64,000 bases of DNA from Streptomyces sp. NBC_00224 (GTDB lineage Bacteria > Actinomycetota > Actinomycetes > Streptomycetales > Streptomycetaceae): contig NZ_CP108106.1 of assembly GCF_041435195.1 (NCBI RefSeq), positions 3,348,001-3,412,000 of the forward strand. Direction: 5' to 3'. Shown in pieces: positions 51,118 through 60,657 of this stretch. A program made the position numbers and the translations under genes. Every line of letters starts with the position of its first letter. Positions within the stretch are counted from its first letter, which is position 1. Under the pieces are notes generated by a model, which did not search any database, was not told the DNA's origin, and was given only the letters and a program-made list of their open reading frames with translations.

Positions 51118-52358
51118 GGCAGCTCCACAGTGATGACGGTCGGGCCCCCGAGGGGGCTGTTGATCCGGATGGTTCCGTCCACGGACCCTACGCGTTTGGC
51201 GAGGCCCCGCAGTCCGGTGCCGGCGGCGGCGTCGGCGCCCCCGGCCCCGTTGTCGGAGACGGTGAGGCGCAGCAGGTCGCCGCGGCGGCCGATCTGGACG
51301 GAACAGCGCGTCGCCCGGGCGTGCTTGGCGACGTTCGCCAGCGCCTCGGAGACGACGAAGTAGGCGACGGCCTCGACCGTGGGGGCCGGGCGGCGGTCGA
51401 TGTCGACGGTGAGCTCGACGGGCAGCGGGGCACGGGCGGCGATGCCGGACAGGGCGGCATCCAGGCCCCGGTCGTCGAGGACGGCCGGGTGCAGCCCGCG
51501 CACCAGGTTGTTGAGCTCCTCGATGGCCTCCTTGGCCTCGCGGTGCGCCTCGTCGATGACGGCCCGGGCCTCGGGCGGCAGATCGGTGAGGGTGGCGCGG
51601 GCCAGGCCCAGGTTCATGGCGAGCGAGACCAGCCGCTGCTGGGCGCCGTCGTGCAGGTCGCGCTCGATGCGGCGGCGCTCGGCGTCGGCGGCGTCCAGCA
51701 CCCCGGCGCGGCTCTCGGCCAGGGTCTCCACGCGCCGCTCCAGCTCCTTGGCGCGGTTGGGGCCGAGCAGGGCGGCGGCCGCATGGCCGTCGAGCCGTGC
51801 GGCGGCGGCCGCGAACCAGGGGGTGGCGAGCAGGAGCAGCACCCCGCCGACGGAGAACAGGACGTACGCGTCGGTCCAGACCGGGAGCCGGGCGTTCAGC
51901 GGCAGCGCCCACAGCCACGACAGGACGAAGGCGCACACGCAGCCCGCCACCCAGCCGCACACCACCAGGACGCCCGCCGCCGCGGCGAGCGGGGCGACGA
52001 GGAGGTGGTAGCCGTACTGCCGCCAGGTCGACTCCGACCGCAGCCGCTCGACGAGCCCGCGCCAGCTCAGTCTGCGGCTGCGCCAGGCGATGCCCGGCAC
52101 GTCGAGGCCGAGCAGCGACCAGAAGCGGCTGCGCTGGAGGGCGGTGAGGAGCGGGCTGAGGACGAGCACGGACAGCAGGGCGCCGGGGGTATGTCCGGGC
52201 GCGAGGACCATGTACGTGACGGAGCCGGCGGCGGGCAGTGCGAGCGGTATGCCCGCCACCGCGAAGGTGGTGTTGCGCCAGGCCCACGCCGACCACGGGG
52301 CGTGCGCGGCGGCCCAGTCGAACGCGCGCCGCAGCGGGCCGGGAGTTGCCATGTGCAT
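51105..52358 (-). CDS. Sensor histidine kinase (HisKA_3, NarX/DesK type)
   Basis: A 417-residue kinase. Membrane helices lie in residues 28-190, with a cytoplasmic segment between the first and last pairs; a putative PspC/DUF-like sensor region 'WRSRRLSWRGLVERLRSESTWRQYGYHLLVAPLAA' is characteristic of Streptomyces kinases of this type. The phospho-acceptor is 'AERRRIERDLHDGAQQRLVSLAMNLGLA', and the HATPase has 'ALANVAKHARAT', 'SDNGAGGADAAAGTGLRGLAKRV'. It phosphorylates the co-encoded NarL regulator. The start may be ATG 52358 or 52352. Confidence 0.88.
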   Translation of the reverse strand: MHMATPGPLRRAFDWAAAHAPWSAWAWRNTTFAVAGIPLALPAAGSVTYMVLAPGHTPGALLSVLVLSPLLTALQRSRFWSLLGLDVPGIAWRSRRLSWRGLVERLRSESTWRQYGYHLLVAPLAAAAGVLVVCGWVAGCVCAFVLSWLWALPLNARLPVWTDAYVLFSVGGVLLLLATPWFAAAAARLDGHAAAALLGPNRAKELERRVETLAESRAGVLDAADAERRRIERDLHDGAQQRLVSLAMNLGLARATLTDLPPEARAVIDEAHREAKEAIEELNNLVRGLHPAVLDDRGLDAALSGIAARAPLPVELTVDIDRRPAPTVEAVAYFVVSEALANVAKHARATRCSVQIGRRGDLLRLTVSDNGAGGADAAAGTGLRGLAKRVGSVDGTIRINSPLGGPTVITVELPCGL

Positions 52359-52529
52359 ACCGTAAACGCCCAGGTCGGAGCGGTGCCATCACGCTACTGC
52401 CCGCTCGGGGGTATAGCTGGCACCACCCCCAGGTCGGACAGTCGCGCTACTGATCTCAACCGCCCGGCGGGCGAGGCTTGTTGCCGTGCCCGGAGGAGAG
52501 ACCACCGGGCCGGAAGGAGCCCCACCACC

Positions 52530-52919
52530 ATGACGCTCGTCGCCCCGCAGATCCGCATCCGCCGGCCGCGCCTCGCGACGCTGCTGACGGGAGCGGGGGT
52601 TTCTCTGGTGCCGTGGATGGTGGTCCTCGCGCAGACCCTGCCGCAGACCGTCGAGGTCTCCAACTGGCCGCTGGCGTGGATAGGCCTGGACGCGGGGCTC
52701 GCCGTGGGGCTCGTGGGGACCGGGGTACTGCTGCGGCGCGGGGACCCGCGGGTGTCGGCTGCGGCGGCCGCGACGGGGGCGCTGCTGTTGATGGACGCGT
52801 GGTTCGACGTCACGACCGCGGCGCCGGGTGCCGAGCTCGCGACGGCCGTCGCACTCGCCGTACTTGCGGAGCTGCCGCTGGCGGCGGCCTGCGCGGTCCT
52901 CGCGGGGCGGCGCGCGTAG
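52530..52919 (+). CDS. Small four-helix membrane protein, unknown function
   Basis: A 129-residue protein, almost entirely hydrophobic after a basic 'QIRIRRPRLATLL' start. Four predicted helices: 'GAGVSLVPWMVVLAQTLP', 'WIGLDAGLAVGLVGTGVLL', 'SAAAAATGALLLMDAWFDVTT', 'ATAVALAVLAELPLAAACAVLA'. The conserved-looking 'D-A-W-F-D-V' in helix 3 occurs in other Streptomyces proteins of this size. ATG at 52530 with GGAAGGAG upstream. It is divergent from the kinase operon and convergent with glyS across the nested terminator. Confidence 0.75.
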   Translation: MTLVAPQIRIRRPRLATLLTGAGVSLVPWMVVLAQTLPQTVEVSNWPLAWIGLDAGLAVGLVGTGVLLRRGDPRVSAAAAATGALLLMDAWFDVTTAAPGAELATAVALAVLAELPLAAACAVLAGRRA

Positions 52920-52950
52920 GACTTCACCTGCGGGCCGGTGGGGGCTGGTC

Positions 52951-53047
52951 GCGCAGTTCCCCGCGCCCCTATAGGCAAAAGGCCTGGCCCCGTACCGCAT
53001 GCTCATGCGGTACGGGGCCAGGCTTTTAGGGGCGCGGGGAACTGCGC
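52951..53047. terminator. Bidirectional terminator nested inside an inverted pair of the dispersed repeat
   Basis: Forward repeat 52951-52970 and inverted copy 53028-53047 flank a long hairpin (stem 52978-53000 with 53005-53027: AAAAGG, CCTGGCCCCGTACCGCAT and complements, loop GCTC). The A/T tails terminate both strands. It lies exactly between the convergent small membrane protein and glyS genes. Confidence 0.85.
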
Positions 53048-53075
53048 GACCAGCCACAGCGCACCCGCAGACGAA

Positions 53076-54458
<1,383 letters not shown>

Positions 54459-54625
54459 GGTGCTCTCTTCATTACGACGACGACGAACGGCGAATGCCCC
54501 AGATTAGCGGCGGCCTCCACCCCTGGATCAAATCGGTATCGCCGCACGGCCTGAAGCACGGCCTGGAGCACCGCCCGGAGCGCGGCCCGGAGGCCGTCCG
54601 AAGCAAGACCCACACCCGCCCTTGT

Positions 54626-54662
54626 TGACAATCGTTTCCACTTTTGTTGAAAATGACTGTCA
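54626..54662 (+). promoter_or_regulatory. Two tandem Zur boxes over the znuA promoter
   Basis: TGAAAATGACTGTCA (54648-54662) matches the Streptomyces Zur box TGAAAATGATTTTCA at 13 of 15 positions. TGACAATCGTTTCCA (54626-54640) is a second, weaker match (about 11 of 15), 22 bp upstream centre to centre. A perfect TTGACA -35 (54625-54630) and GAAAAT -10 (54649-54654) are covered, so zinc-loaded Zur would block transcription. Confidence 0.8.
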
Positions 54663-55618
54663 TGAATGTACGACGCCTCATACCCGCCGCCACCCTCTCC
54701 ACCGCCGTGGTGCTCGGCCTCGGCGCCCTGACCGCCTGCTCGGACTCCGGCACCGGCTCGGGCATGAAGGACGGCAAGCTGGACGTGGTGGCGTCGTTCT
54801 ATCCGATGCAGTACCTCGCGGAGCGAATAGGCGGCGACCACGTCTCCGTACGCAACCTCACCAAGCCGGGCGTAGAGCCGCACGACCTGGAGCTCAGCCC
54901 CAAGCAGACCGCCTCCCTCGGCGAGGCCGGCCTGGTCGTCTACCTCAAGGGCATCCAGCCCGCCGTGGACAAGGCCATCGCGCAGTCCGGTGCCAAGCAC
55001 ACCGTCGACGCCGCCGGCCTCACCAAGCTGGAGGACCACGGCACCGAGGTCGGCCACGGCCACGAGGGCGAGGAGCACCACGGCGAGAGCGAGGCCGGCG
55101 CCGACCCGCACGTCTGGCTGGACCCGGTCAAGTACGCCGAGGTCGCCCAGGGCGTCGGCAAGGCCCTGGAGAAGGCCGACCCCGACCACGCGGCCGACTA
55201 CAGGAAGAACACCGACGCCGTGGTCAAGGACCTCGGGGCGCTGAACCAGAAGTTCGCGGCGGGCCTGAAGAACACCGCCACCAAGACCTTCATCACCACC
55301 CACTCCGCCTTCGGCTACCTCGCCGAGCGGTACGGGCTGACCCAGGAGGGCATCGCGGGCATCGACCCCGAGGCCGAGCCGAGCCCCGCCCGGGTCAGGG
55401 AGCTCCAGTCCATCGCGAAGAAGGACCACGTCGACACGGTCTTCTTCGAGACACTGGCCAGCGACAAGACCGCCAAGACCCTCGCCGGGGACACCGGGCT
55501 GAAGACCGACGTCCTGGACCCCCTCGAAGGCATCACCAAGAAGTCCAAGGGCGACGACTACCTCAAGGTGATGGAGTCCAACCTGGCCGCGCTCCAGAAG
55601 GCGCTCGGCGCGAAGTGA
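54662..55618 (+). CDS. znuA: Zinc ABC transporter substrate-binding lipoprotein
   Basis: A 318-residue cluster A-I binding protein. The lipoprotein signal is 'LIPAATLSTAVVLGLGALTACSDSG' (lipobox Cys near 25). Metal ligands: His in 'GVEPHDLELSPKQ', His in 'GADPHVWLDPVKYAEVA', His in 'TTHSAFGYLAERYGL' and the C-terminal 'DTVFFETLASDKTA' acidic ligand. The His/Glu-rich loop 'HGHEGEEHHGESE' is typical of zinc carriers. The ATG at 54662 lies just past the -10 box, suggesting a leaderless mRNA; ATG 54653 is an alternative. It overlaps or abuts znuC. Repressed by Zur. Confidence 0.92.
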   Translation: MNVRRLIPAATLSTAVVLGLGALTACSDSGTGSGMKDGKLDVVASFYPMQYLAERIGGDHVSVRNLTKPGVEPHDLELSPKQTASLGEAGLVVYLKGIQPAVDKAIAQSGAKHTVDAAGLTKLEDHGTEVGHGHEGEEHHGESEAGADPHVWLDPVKYAEVAQGVGKALEKADPDHAADYRKNTDAVVKDLGALNQKFAAGLKNTATKTFITTHSAFGYLAERYGLTQEGIAGIDPEAEPSPARVRELQSIAKKDHVDTVFFETLASDKTAKTLAGDTGLKTDVLDPLEGITKKSKGDDYLKVMESNLAALQKALGAK

Positions 55619-55674
55619 GCATCCCCCCGTCCGCATCCGGCACCCCGGAATCCGGCACATCGGAGGCCCCAGTG

Positions 55675-56445
55675 ATGGAACCCGTGATGGAACCCGTCAT
55701 ATCCCTGCGCGGAGCCACGGCGACCCTCGGCTCGCGTCCGGTGCTGCGCGGCATCGACCTCACCGTCCGACGCGGCGAGGTCGTCGCCCTGCTCGGCGCC
55801 AACGGCTCCGGCAAGTCCACCGCCGTGCGCTCGGTGATCGGCCAGGTGCCGCTCACCGGGGGCCGCATCGAGCTGTTCGGTACGGAGCTGAAGCGCTTCC
55901 GGGACTGGGCGCGCGTCGGCTATGTGCCCCAGCGCACCACCGCCGCCAGCGGGGTCCCCGCGACCGTCCGCGAGGTCGTCGCCTCGGGGCGGCTCTCCCG
56001 TACGAAACTGGGCCTGCTCTCCAAGGCGGACCGGGCGGCCGTGCGCCGCGCCATCGAGCTCGTGGGCCTCGCCGACCGCGCCAAGGACTCGGTGAACGCC
56101 CTCTCCGGCGGCCAGCACCAGCGCGTCCTGATCGCCCGCGCGCTCGCCTCCGAGCCCGAGCTGCTGATCATGGACGAGCCGATGGCGGGCGTCGACCTGG
56201 CCAGCCAGGAGATCCTCGCCGCGACCCTGCGCGAGCAGGTCGCGGGCGGCGCGACCGTGCTGCTCGTGCTCCATGAGCTCGGCCCGCTGGAGCCGCTGAT
56301 CGACCGCGCGGTGGTGCTGCGCGACGGCTGCGTCACCCACGACGGCCCGCCGCCCAAGGCCACCGGCCAGCACGCGCTGCCGGGCCACGACCACGTCCAC
56401 CCCCACTCGGCCGCCGAGCCGATCCGTACAGGACTGCTGACCTGA
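55675..56445 (+). CDS. znuC: Zinc ABC transporter ATP-binding protein
   Basis: A 256-residue ATPase: Walker A 'LLGANGSGKSTAVRSVIG', Q-loop 'VGYVPQRTT', signature 'ALSGGQHQRVLIARAL', Walker B 'LLIMDEPMAGVD', H-loop 'LLVLHELGPL'. The C-terminal 'GHDHVHPHS' is His-rich, fitting zinc. I chose the ATG at 55675, 8 bases after GGAGG; a GTG at 55615 overlaps the znuA stop (GTGA) and would add 20 low-complexity residues. It powers zinc import with ZnuA and ZnuB. Confidence 0.93.
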   Translation: MEPVMEPVISLRGATATLGSRPVLRGIDLTVRRGEVVALLGANGSGKSTAVRSVIGQVPLTGGRIELFGTELKRFRDWARVGYVPQRTTAASGVPATVREVVASGRLSRTKLGLLSKADRAAVRRAIELVGLADRAKDSVNALSGGQHQRVLIARALASEPELLIMDEPMAGVDLASQEILAATLREQVAGGATVLLVLHELGPLEPLIDRAVVLRDGCVTHDGPPPKATGQHALPGHDHVHPHSAAEPIRTGLLT

Positions 56446-56447
56446 TC

Positions 56448-57341
56448 ATGGAAATCCTCCAGACCGCCTTCATGCAGCGGGCGCTCATCGCGGCCGTCCT
56501 GGTCGGCATCACCGCGCCCGCCGTCGGCATCTACCTGGTCCAGCGCCGACAGGCCCTGATGGGCGACGGCATCGGCCACGTCGCCATGACCGGCGTCGGC
56601 CTCGGCTTCCTGCTCAACGCCAGCCCGGTGTGGATGGCGACGCTCGTCTCCGTGGTCGGCGCCGTGACGATGGAGCTGATCCGGGCGTACGGCAAGACGC
56701 GCGGCGACATCGCGCTCGCCATGCTCTTCTACGGCGGCATGGCGGGCGGTGTGCTTCTGGTCAACCTCTCGGACACCGGCTCCAACGCCAACCTCTCCTC
56801 GTACCTCTTCGGCTCGCTCTCCAGCGTCTCGGACTCGGACGTCACCTCGATCTGTCTGCTCGCCGCGTTTGTGGTGCTCGTCACGGTCGGGCTGCGGCGG
56901 CAGCTGTTCGCGGTGAGCCAGGACGAGGAGTTCGCGCGGGTCACCGGACTGCCGGTGCGGGCCCTGAACCTGCTGATCGCGGTGACCGCTGCGATCACCG
57001 TCACGGTCGCCATGCGGGCCGTGGGGCTGCTGCTCGTCAGCGCGCTGATGGTGGTCCCGGTGGCGGCGGCCCAGCAGATCTCCCGCTCCTTCGCGGTGAC
57101 GTTCGTCCTCGCGGTGGTCATCGGCACGACGGTCACGCTGGCCGGAACGGTCACCTCGTACTACCAGGACGTGCCGCCCGGCGCGACGATCGTGCTGCTC
57201 GCCATCGGCGCGTTCATCGCCCTGACCGCGCTCGCCGCACCTTTGGCGCGCAGGCGTGCGCGGATGGCCGAAACCGCCGCGGAACAGTGCACCCTGGAGG
57301 TGCCGGGGTCGCGTACCGCGGCCGACGAGGCCACGGTCTGA
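56448..57341 (+). CDS. znuB: Zinc ABC transporter permease
   Basis: A 297-residue permease of the ABC-3 family with about eight membrane helices: 'FMQRALIAAVLVGITAPAVGIYLVQRRQALMGDGIGHVAMTGVGLGFLL' (the ABC-3 signature), 'DIALAMLFYGGMAGGVLLVNL', 'SYLFGSLSSVSDSDV' and 'VGLLLVSALMVVPVAAAQQISRSF'. ATG at 56448, 2 bp after the znuC stop. It forms the membrane channel for zinc. Confidence 0.93.
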   Translation: MEILQTAFMQRALIAAVLVGITAPAVGIYLVQRRQALMGDGIGHVAMTGVGLGFLLNASPVWMATLVSVVGAVTMELIRAYGKTRGDIALAMLFYGGMAGGVLLVNLSDTGSNANLSSYLFGSLSSVSDSDVTSICLLAAFVVLVTVGLRRQLFAVSQDEEFARVTGLPVRALNLLIAVTAAITVTVAMRAVGLLLVSALMVVPVAAAQQISRSFAVTFVLAVVIGTTVTLAGTVTSYYQDVPPGATIVLLAIGAFIALTALAAPLARRRARMAETAAEQCTLEVPGSRTAADEATV

Positions 57342-57400
57342 CCCCGACCTGGCAGAATGGCCCGACGACGTGAGCGGGCGACGGTTAGAGGGAGGCACCT

Positions 57401-57829
57401 GTGGCGACGGCTGGACCACCCGTACGCGGCCGGTCGACCAAGCAGCGGGCCGCCGTGGCGGCGGCCCTCGACCAGGTGGACGAGTTCCGCAGCGCGCAGG
57501 AGCTGCACGACATGCTCAGACACCGGGGTGACTCGGTGGGGCTGACCACGGTCTACCGCACCCTGCAGTCGCTCGCCGACGCCGGCGAGGTCGACGTGCT
57601 GCGCACCAGCGACGGCGAGTCGGTCTACCGGCGCTGCTCGTCGGGCGACCACCACCACCATCTGGTCTGCCGGATGTGCGGCAAGGCCGTCGAGGTCGAG
57701 GGCCCGGCGGTGGAGAAGTGGTCCGAGGCGATCGCCGAGCAGCACGGCTTCGTCAACGTGGCGCACACCGTGGAGATCTTCGGCACCTGCGCGGAGTGCG
57801 CGGCGGCCGCGGCGGCCGCGGAGAAGTAG
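57401..57829 (+). CDS. zur: Zinc uptake regulator, Fur family
   Basis: A 142-residue Fur-family repressor. The winged helix is 'STKQRAAVAAALDQVDEFRSAQELHDMLRHRGDSVGLTTVYRTLQSLADAGEVDVLRT', followed by the dimer/metal domain 'DHHHHLVCRMCGKAVEVEG' and 'HTVEIFGTCAECAAAAAA' (two CxxC pairs for structural zinc, His cluster for the sensing site). GTG at 57401 after GGGAGG. It is last in the znuACB-zur operon, so it represses its own synthesis when zinc is sufficient. Confidence 0.94.
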   Translation: MATAGPPVRGRSTKQRAAVAAALDQVDEFRSAQELHDMLRHRGDSVGLTTVYRTLQSLADAGEVDVLRTSDGESVYRRCSSGDHHHHLVCRMCGKAVEVEGPAVEKWSEAIAEQHGFVNVAHTVEIFGTCAECAAAAAAAEK

Positions 57830-57857
57830 GCACGCGCGGGACGTACGAGACCTACGA

Positions 57858-57891
57858 AAAGGGGCCCTGGGAGTCGTTCCCGGGCCCCTTT
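57858..57891 (+). terminator. Terminator of the zinc operon
   Basis: AAAGGGGCCC (57858-57867) pairs with GGGCCCCTTT (57882-57891); the inner GGGA/TCCC extends the stem. It lies 29 bp after the zur stop, an intrinsic terminator. Confidence 0.8.
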
Positions 57892-57953
57892 CGCGTACCC
57901 GGCGCGAGGGGCACTTGCAGACCGGGTGTCCCGTTCGTAGCGCGCCGGAACTC

Positions 57954-57985
57954 TGGATTCAGCCGTGAGCAACCGGCTGAATCCA
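57954..57985. promoter_or_regulatory. 12-bp perfect inverted repeat in the zur/receptor gap
   Basis: TGGATTCAGCCG (57954-57965) and CGGCTGAATCCA (57974-57985), loop of 8. It is 70 bp past the zur terminator and 120 bp before the receptor's ARE. The rest of the 57830-58193 gap has no gene. It may be an operator or a second hairpin. Confidence 0.5.
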
Positions 57986-58104
57986 GCCGTCAGAACATAC
58001 GTCGATGTCGCCCCACTGCGCCTTAAGTGCAGGTCAGCGAGGTGGAGCGCGGATGCGTTCGGGCCACTCCGGGAACGCTTTGGGCCAGACTCGACCAGGA
58101 CTAA

Positions 58105-58126
58105 AGAAACCGTCGGGTTGGTTTCT
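58105..58126 (+). promoter_or_regulatory. ARE-type operator in front of the butyrolactone-receptor gene
   Basis: AGAAACC-n8-GGTTTCT (22 bp, arms perfect) ends at 58126, directly before a TACAAT -10 box (58128-58133). Size and AAACC/GGTTT core match autoregulatory elements bound by ScbR/ArpA-type receptors. The same geometry occurs at 60658-60679. Confidence 0.7.
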
Positions 58127-58193
58127 ATACAATCTCCTCCTTGGCTCCTGTCCTGCAGAAGCCCCCTCCTTCATGCGACAACGGAGTTACACC

Positions 58194-58832
58194 ATGAGCA
58201 AGCAGCAACGGGCTGAGCGGACACGTCAGACGCTGATCCTGGCCGCGGCCGAGGTGTTCGACACGGACGGCTTCGCACCGTCCTCACTGACCGCGATCAG
58301 CACCCGGGCCGGCGTCAGCAACGGGGCGCTGCACTTCCACTTCGTCAGCAAGAACGCCCTGGCCGAGGCCGTCTGCGACCACGCCATGGCGTCCCTGCGG
58401 CAGATCGCGCGCCCGCGCGACACCGGGCACGGCCGGGCGCTCCAGGTCCTCGTGGACACCACGCACGCGCTGGCGTTCCGGCTCGGCGACGACGTGATCC
58501 TGCGGGCCGGGTTCGGGCTCAGCTCCGACGCGACCTGGAAGGGGGCGACGGACCTGCGCCAGTACTGGGTCGACTGGGTGGGCGACGTGCTGGCCGGGGC
58601 GGCCGCCGAGGGCGCGCTCGCCGACGGGGTCGCGGTGGAGGACGCCAAGGCGGTGATCGCGGCGACCACCGTCGGCTTCGAGGCGATGGGGCGCAGCCAA
58701 CCGCGCTGGTTCTCGCGGCAGATGTTCGGCAAGTTCTGGGGGCTGCTGCTGCCCCGGCTGGCCCGGGCCGACGCGCTCGGCGCCCTGAAGCCCGACGGCA
58801 GCCCGGGGCTGGCGGCGGCGCTGCCTTTGTAG
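58194..58832 (+). CDS. Gamma-butyrolactone receptor-like TetR regulator (ArpA/ScbR family)
   Basis: A 212-residue protein whose N-terminus is the family hallmark: 'KQQRAERTRQTLILAAAEVFDTDGFAPSSLTAISTRAGVSNGALHFHFVSKNALAEAV'. The C-terminal ligand pocket includes the characteristic Trp region 'SDATWKGATDLRQYWVDWV'. Such proteins repress antibiotic regulators until a butyrolactone or butenolide (or, for pseudo-receptors, the antibiotic) binds. ATG at 58194 with CGGAG upstream. Its own promoter and that of the convergent SARP gene carry ARE-like palindromes. No AfsA-type synthase gene is in the window. Confidence 0.85.
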   Translation: MSKQQRAERTRQTLILAAAEVFDTDGFAPSSLTAISTRAGVSNGALHFHFVSKNALAEAVCDHAMASLRQIARPRDTGHGRALQVLVDTTHALAFRLGDDVILRAGFGLSSDATWKGATDLRQYWVDWVGDVLAGAAAEGALADGVAVEDAKAVIAATTVGFEAMGRSQPRWFSRQMFGKFWGLLLPRLARADALGALKPDGSPGLAAALPL

Positions 58833-58872
58833 GGGCCGCTATTAGGGGCTGCGGCGGATCCCCGCCGCACCG

Positions 58873-58950
58873 GACGTGTTCGGGCGCCGAGGTGAGTGCG
58901 TGTCCCGCCCCCCGACGGGACACGCACTCACCTCGGCGCCCGAACACGTC
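58873..58950. terminator. Perfect 35-bp stem hairpin between convergent receptor and SARP genes
   Basis: The arms 58873-58907 and 58916-58950 are exactly complementary over all 35 bases around an 8-base loop (CCCCCCGA). It begins GACGTGTTCGGGCGCCGAGG. It lies in the 142-bp gap between two converging genes, so termination in both directions is the simplest role. There is no T-tract, and the length and perfection are unusual. Confidence 0.7.
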
Positions 58951-58974
58951 GAAGGCCACGGGCGGCGCGGGCGG

Positions 58975-60603
58975 TCAGGCCCCGATCCGCCGGGGCGGCC
59001 GCGCGAAGGGCGCGGAGTACGCCGCAGCCGCCGCCGAGCCCGGACGGGCGTACACCTCACGCACCCGCCAGTGCCGCGGGGAGCCCTCGGCCGGGCCGTA
59101 GGAGACCTCGGGTCCGGCGGCCGCGCGGGAGTCGTCGCAGACGAGGATCTCGCCGGGCGCGGCCAGCGCCAGCAGCCGCTGGCAGAGGTCCAGGAGCGCC
59201 CCGTTGACGGACAGCGGGGTGCCGGAGTCGCCGGGCGCGAAGCGGACCAGCGCCTCACCGGTCGCCACCGCCGCGTGCAGGGTCAGGCCCGGGTCGGCGT
59301 GCGAGCGGCGGACGGCGGTCCGGCCGGGCGGGGCGACCGCGTCGCGTACGGCGGCGGCCGCCCGCAGCGCGCGCAGGGCGGCGCCCACCCGTCCCGTACC
59401 GTCCCCGCCGTCCTCCTCGTCCTGGAAGAGACCGAGCGAGACCGGGCCGATGGAGCCGACGACACGGCCGCCGAAGTGCTCGATCCGCGCGCGCGTGGCC
59501 CCGCTGACCCGCTCCAGCGTCTCGTCAAGAGCGACCGCCCGGTCGGGCTGGAGCGCGTCGTCGAGGTGGACCGCCCCTGGGGCGATCCTGGTCTGCACGA
59601 GGAGCACGCTCAGCGCCTGACGTCGCATCACATCGGGTCGTACGACAGCCCGTTGGGGCACGTTCACCGCGCGCGACGGCGCCGTACGCTCGGGGGCGTG
59701 GCCGTGCCTGCGGTGCCCGGAGACTGCGGTCAGCGTACGGCGCCGGTCAGCGCGTTCGCACGGCTGGTCGGCGGCGGGGACGGGCGCGAGCGACGTCGGC
59801 TGCGCGGGTGCGGCGGCCGGGCGCGGGGGCGCGAGGCCCAGGGACGGATCCTGGGCGAGGATCGCCTGCTGGAGGCGGCGCAGCTCGCGGCCGGGCTCCA
59901 GGCCGAGGTCCTCGACCAGAGTGGCGCGCAGGCGGTTGTAGACGGCGAGCGCGTGGGCCTGCCGCCCGCAGCGGTACAGGGCCAGCATCAGCAGCCCCGA
60001 GCTGCGCTCGCGCAACGGCTCGGCCTCGACGGCGGCTTCCAGCTCGCCGAGGACCGCGTAGTGCTGGCCGCACGCCAGCTTCGCCTCGAAGTAGTCCTCC
60101 AGGACGTCGAGCCGGGTGTTCTGCACGGCCGTGAGCTCGGGCCACATGATGCCGGTCTCGGCGAGGTCGGCGAGCGCCGGGCCGCGCCACAGGCCGAGTG
60201 CCGCGCCGAGCGAGGCGACGGCCGCCTCGGGCCGCCCGCCCGCGAGTTCGGCCCGCCCCTCTCCGACCCGGCGCCGGAAGACGTTCAGGTCGATCTGCTC
60301 GGGGTCGGTCCGGATCAGGTACCCGGGAGCCCGGGTGACCAGCTCGGCCGCACCCCCGGCGCCGTCGGGGCCGCCCCCGGCGAGGGTCCCGCGGAGCCCC
60401 CACACCGCGTTCTGCAGGATCTTCCGCGCCGTGACGGGCGTGTTGTCCGCCTGCCAGAGCGCGGCCAGCAGTCGGCTCGTCGGGACGACCTGGTTGGCCT
60501 GCAGCAGCAGACAGCCCAGCGTCGCCCGCTGCTTGATTCCCCCCAGTGGGACCTGCTGGTCGCCGGACATCACCTCCAGCGGGCCCAACATCCTGAAGCG
60601 CAT
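58975..60603 (-). CDS. SARP-family regulator with BTAD and degenerate nucleotidyl-cyclase domain
   Basis: A 542-residue activator. The OmpR-like DNA-binding domain is 'MRFRMLGPLEVMSGDQQVPLGGIKQRATLGCLLLQANQVVPTSRLLAALW...', with 'APGYLIRTDPEQIDLNVFRR' (about 1-110). The BTAD domain is 'GLWRGPALADL...LEDYFEAKLACGQHYAVLGELEAAVEAEPLRERSSGLLMLALYRCGRQAHALAVY' (to ~255). The C-terminal ~240 residues resemble class III cyclases ('FGGRVVGSIGPVSLGLF', 'LTLHAAVATGEALVRF', 'NGALLDLCQRLLALAAPGEILV'), but both metal-binding Asp are absent. ATG 60603 with GGGGGAG upstream. A perfect ARE palindrome lies in its promoter. Confidence 0.85.
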   Translation of the reverse strand: MRFRMLGPLEVMSGDQQVPLGGIKQRATLGCLLLQANQVVPTSRLLAALWQADNTPVTARKILQNAVWGLRGTLAGGGPDGAGGAAELVTRAPGYLIRTDPEQIDLNVFRRRVGEGRAELAGGRPEAAVASLGAALGLWRGPALADLAETGIMWPELTAVQNTRLDVLEDYFEAKLACGQHYAVLGELEAAVEAEPLRERSSGLLMLALYRCGRQAHALAVYNRLRATLVEDLGLEPGRELRRLQQAILAQDPSLGLAPPRPAAAPAQPTSLAPVPAADQPCERADRRRTLTAVSGHRRHGHAPERTAPSRAVNVPQRAVVRPDVMRRQALSVLLVQTRIAPGAVHLDDALQPDRAVALDETLERVSGATRARIEHFGGRVVGSIGPVSLGLFQDEEDGGDGTGRVGAALRALRAAAAVRDAVAPPGRTAVRRSHADPGLTLHAAVATGEALVRFAPGDSGTPLSVNGALLDLCQRLLALAAPGEILVCDDSRAAAGPEVSYGPAEGSPRHWRVREVYARPGSAAAAAYSAPFARPPRRIGA

Positions 60604-60657
60604 AGCTCCCCCGGTCCTGTGTGCACAGTCGTGCCGCATTGACTCGTTGAAGAGATT

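Noticed and set aside
51321..52919. 532-codon plus-strand frame opposite the sensor kinase
   Set aside because: Only the last 129 codons, from the ATG at 52530 with a good ribosome site, look like a real protein; the rest is antisense to the kinase.
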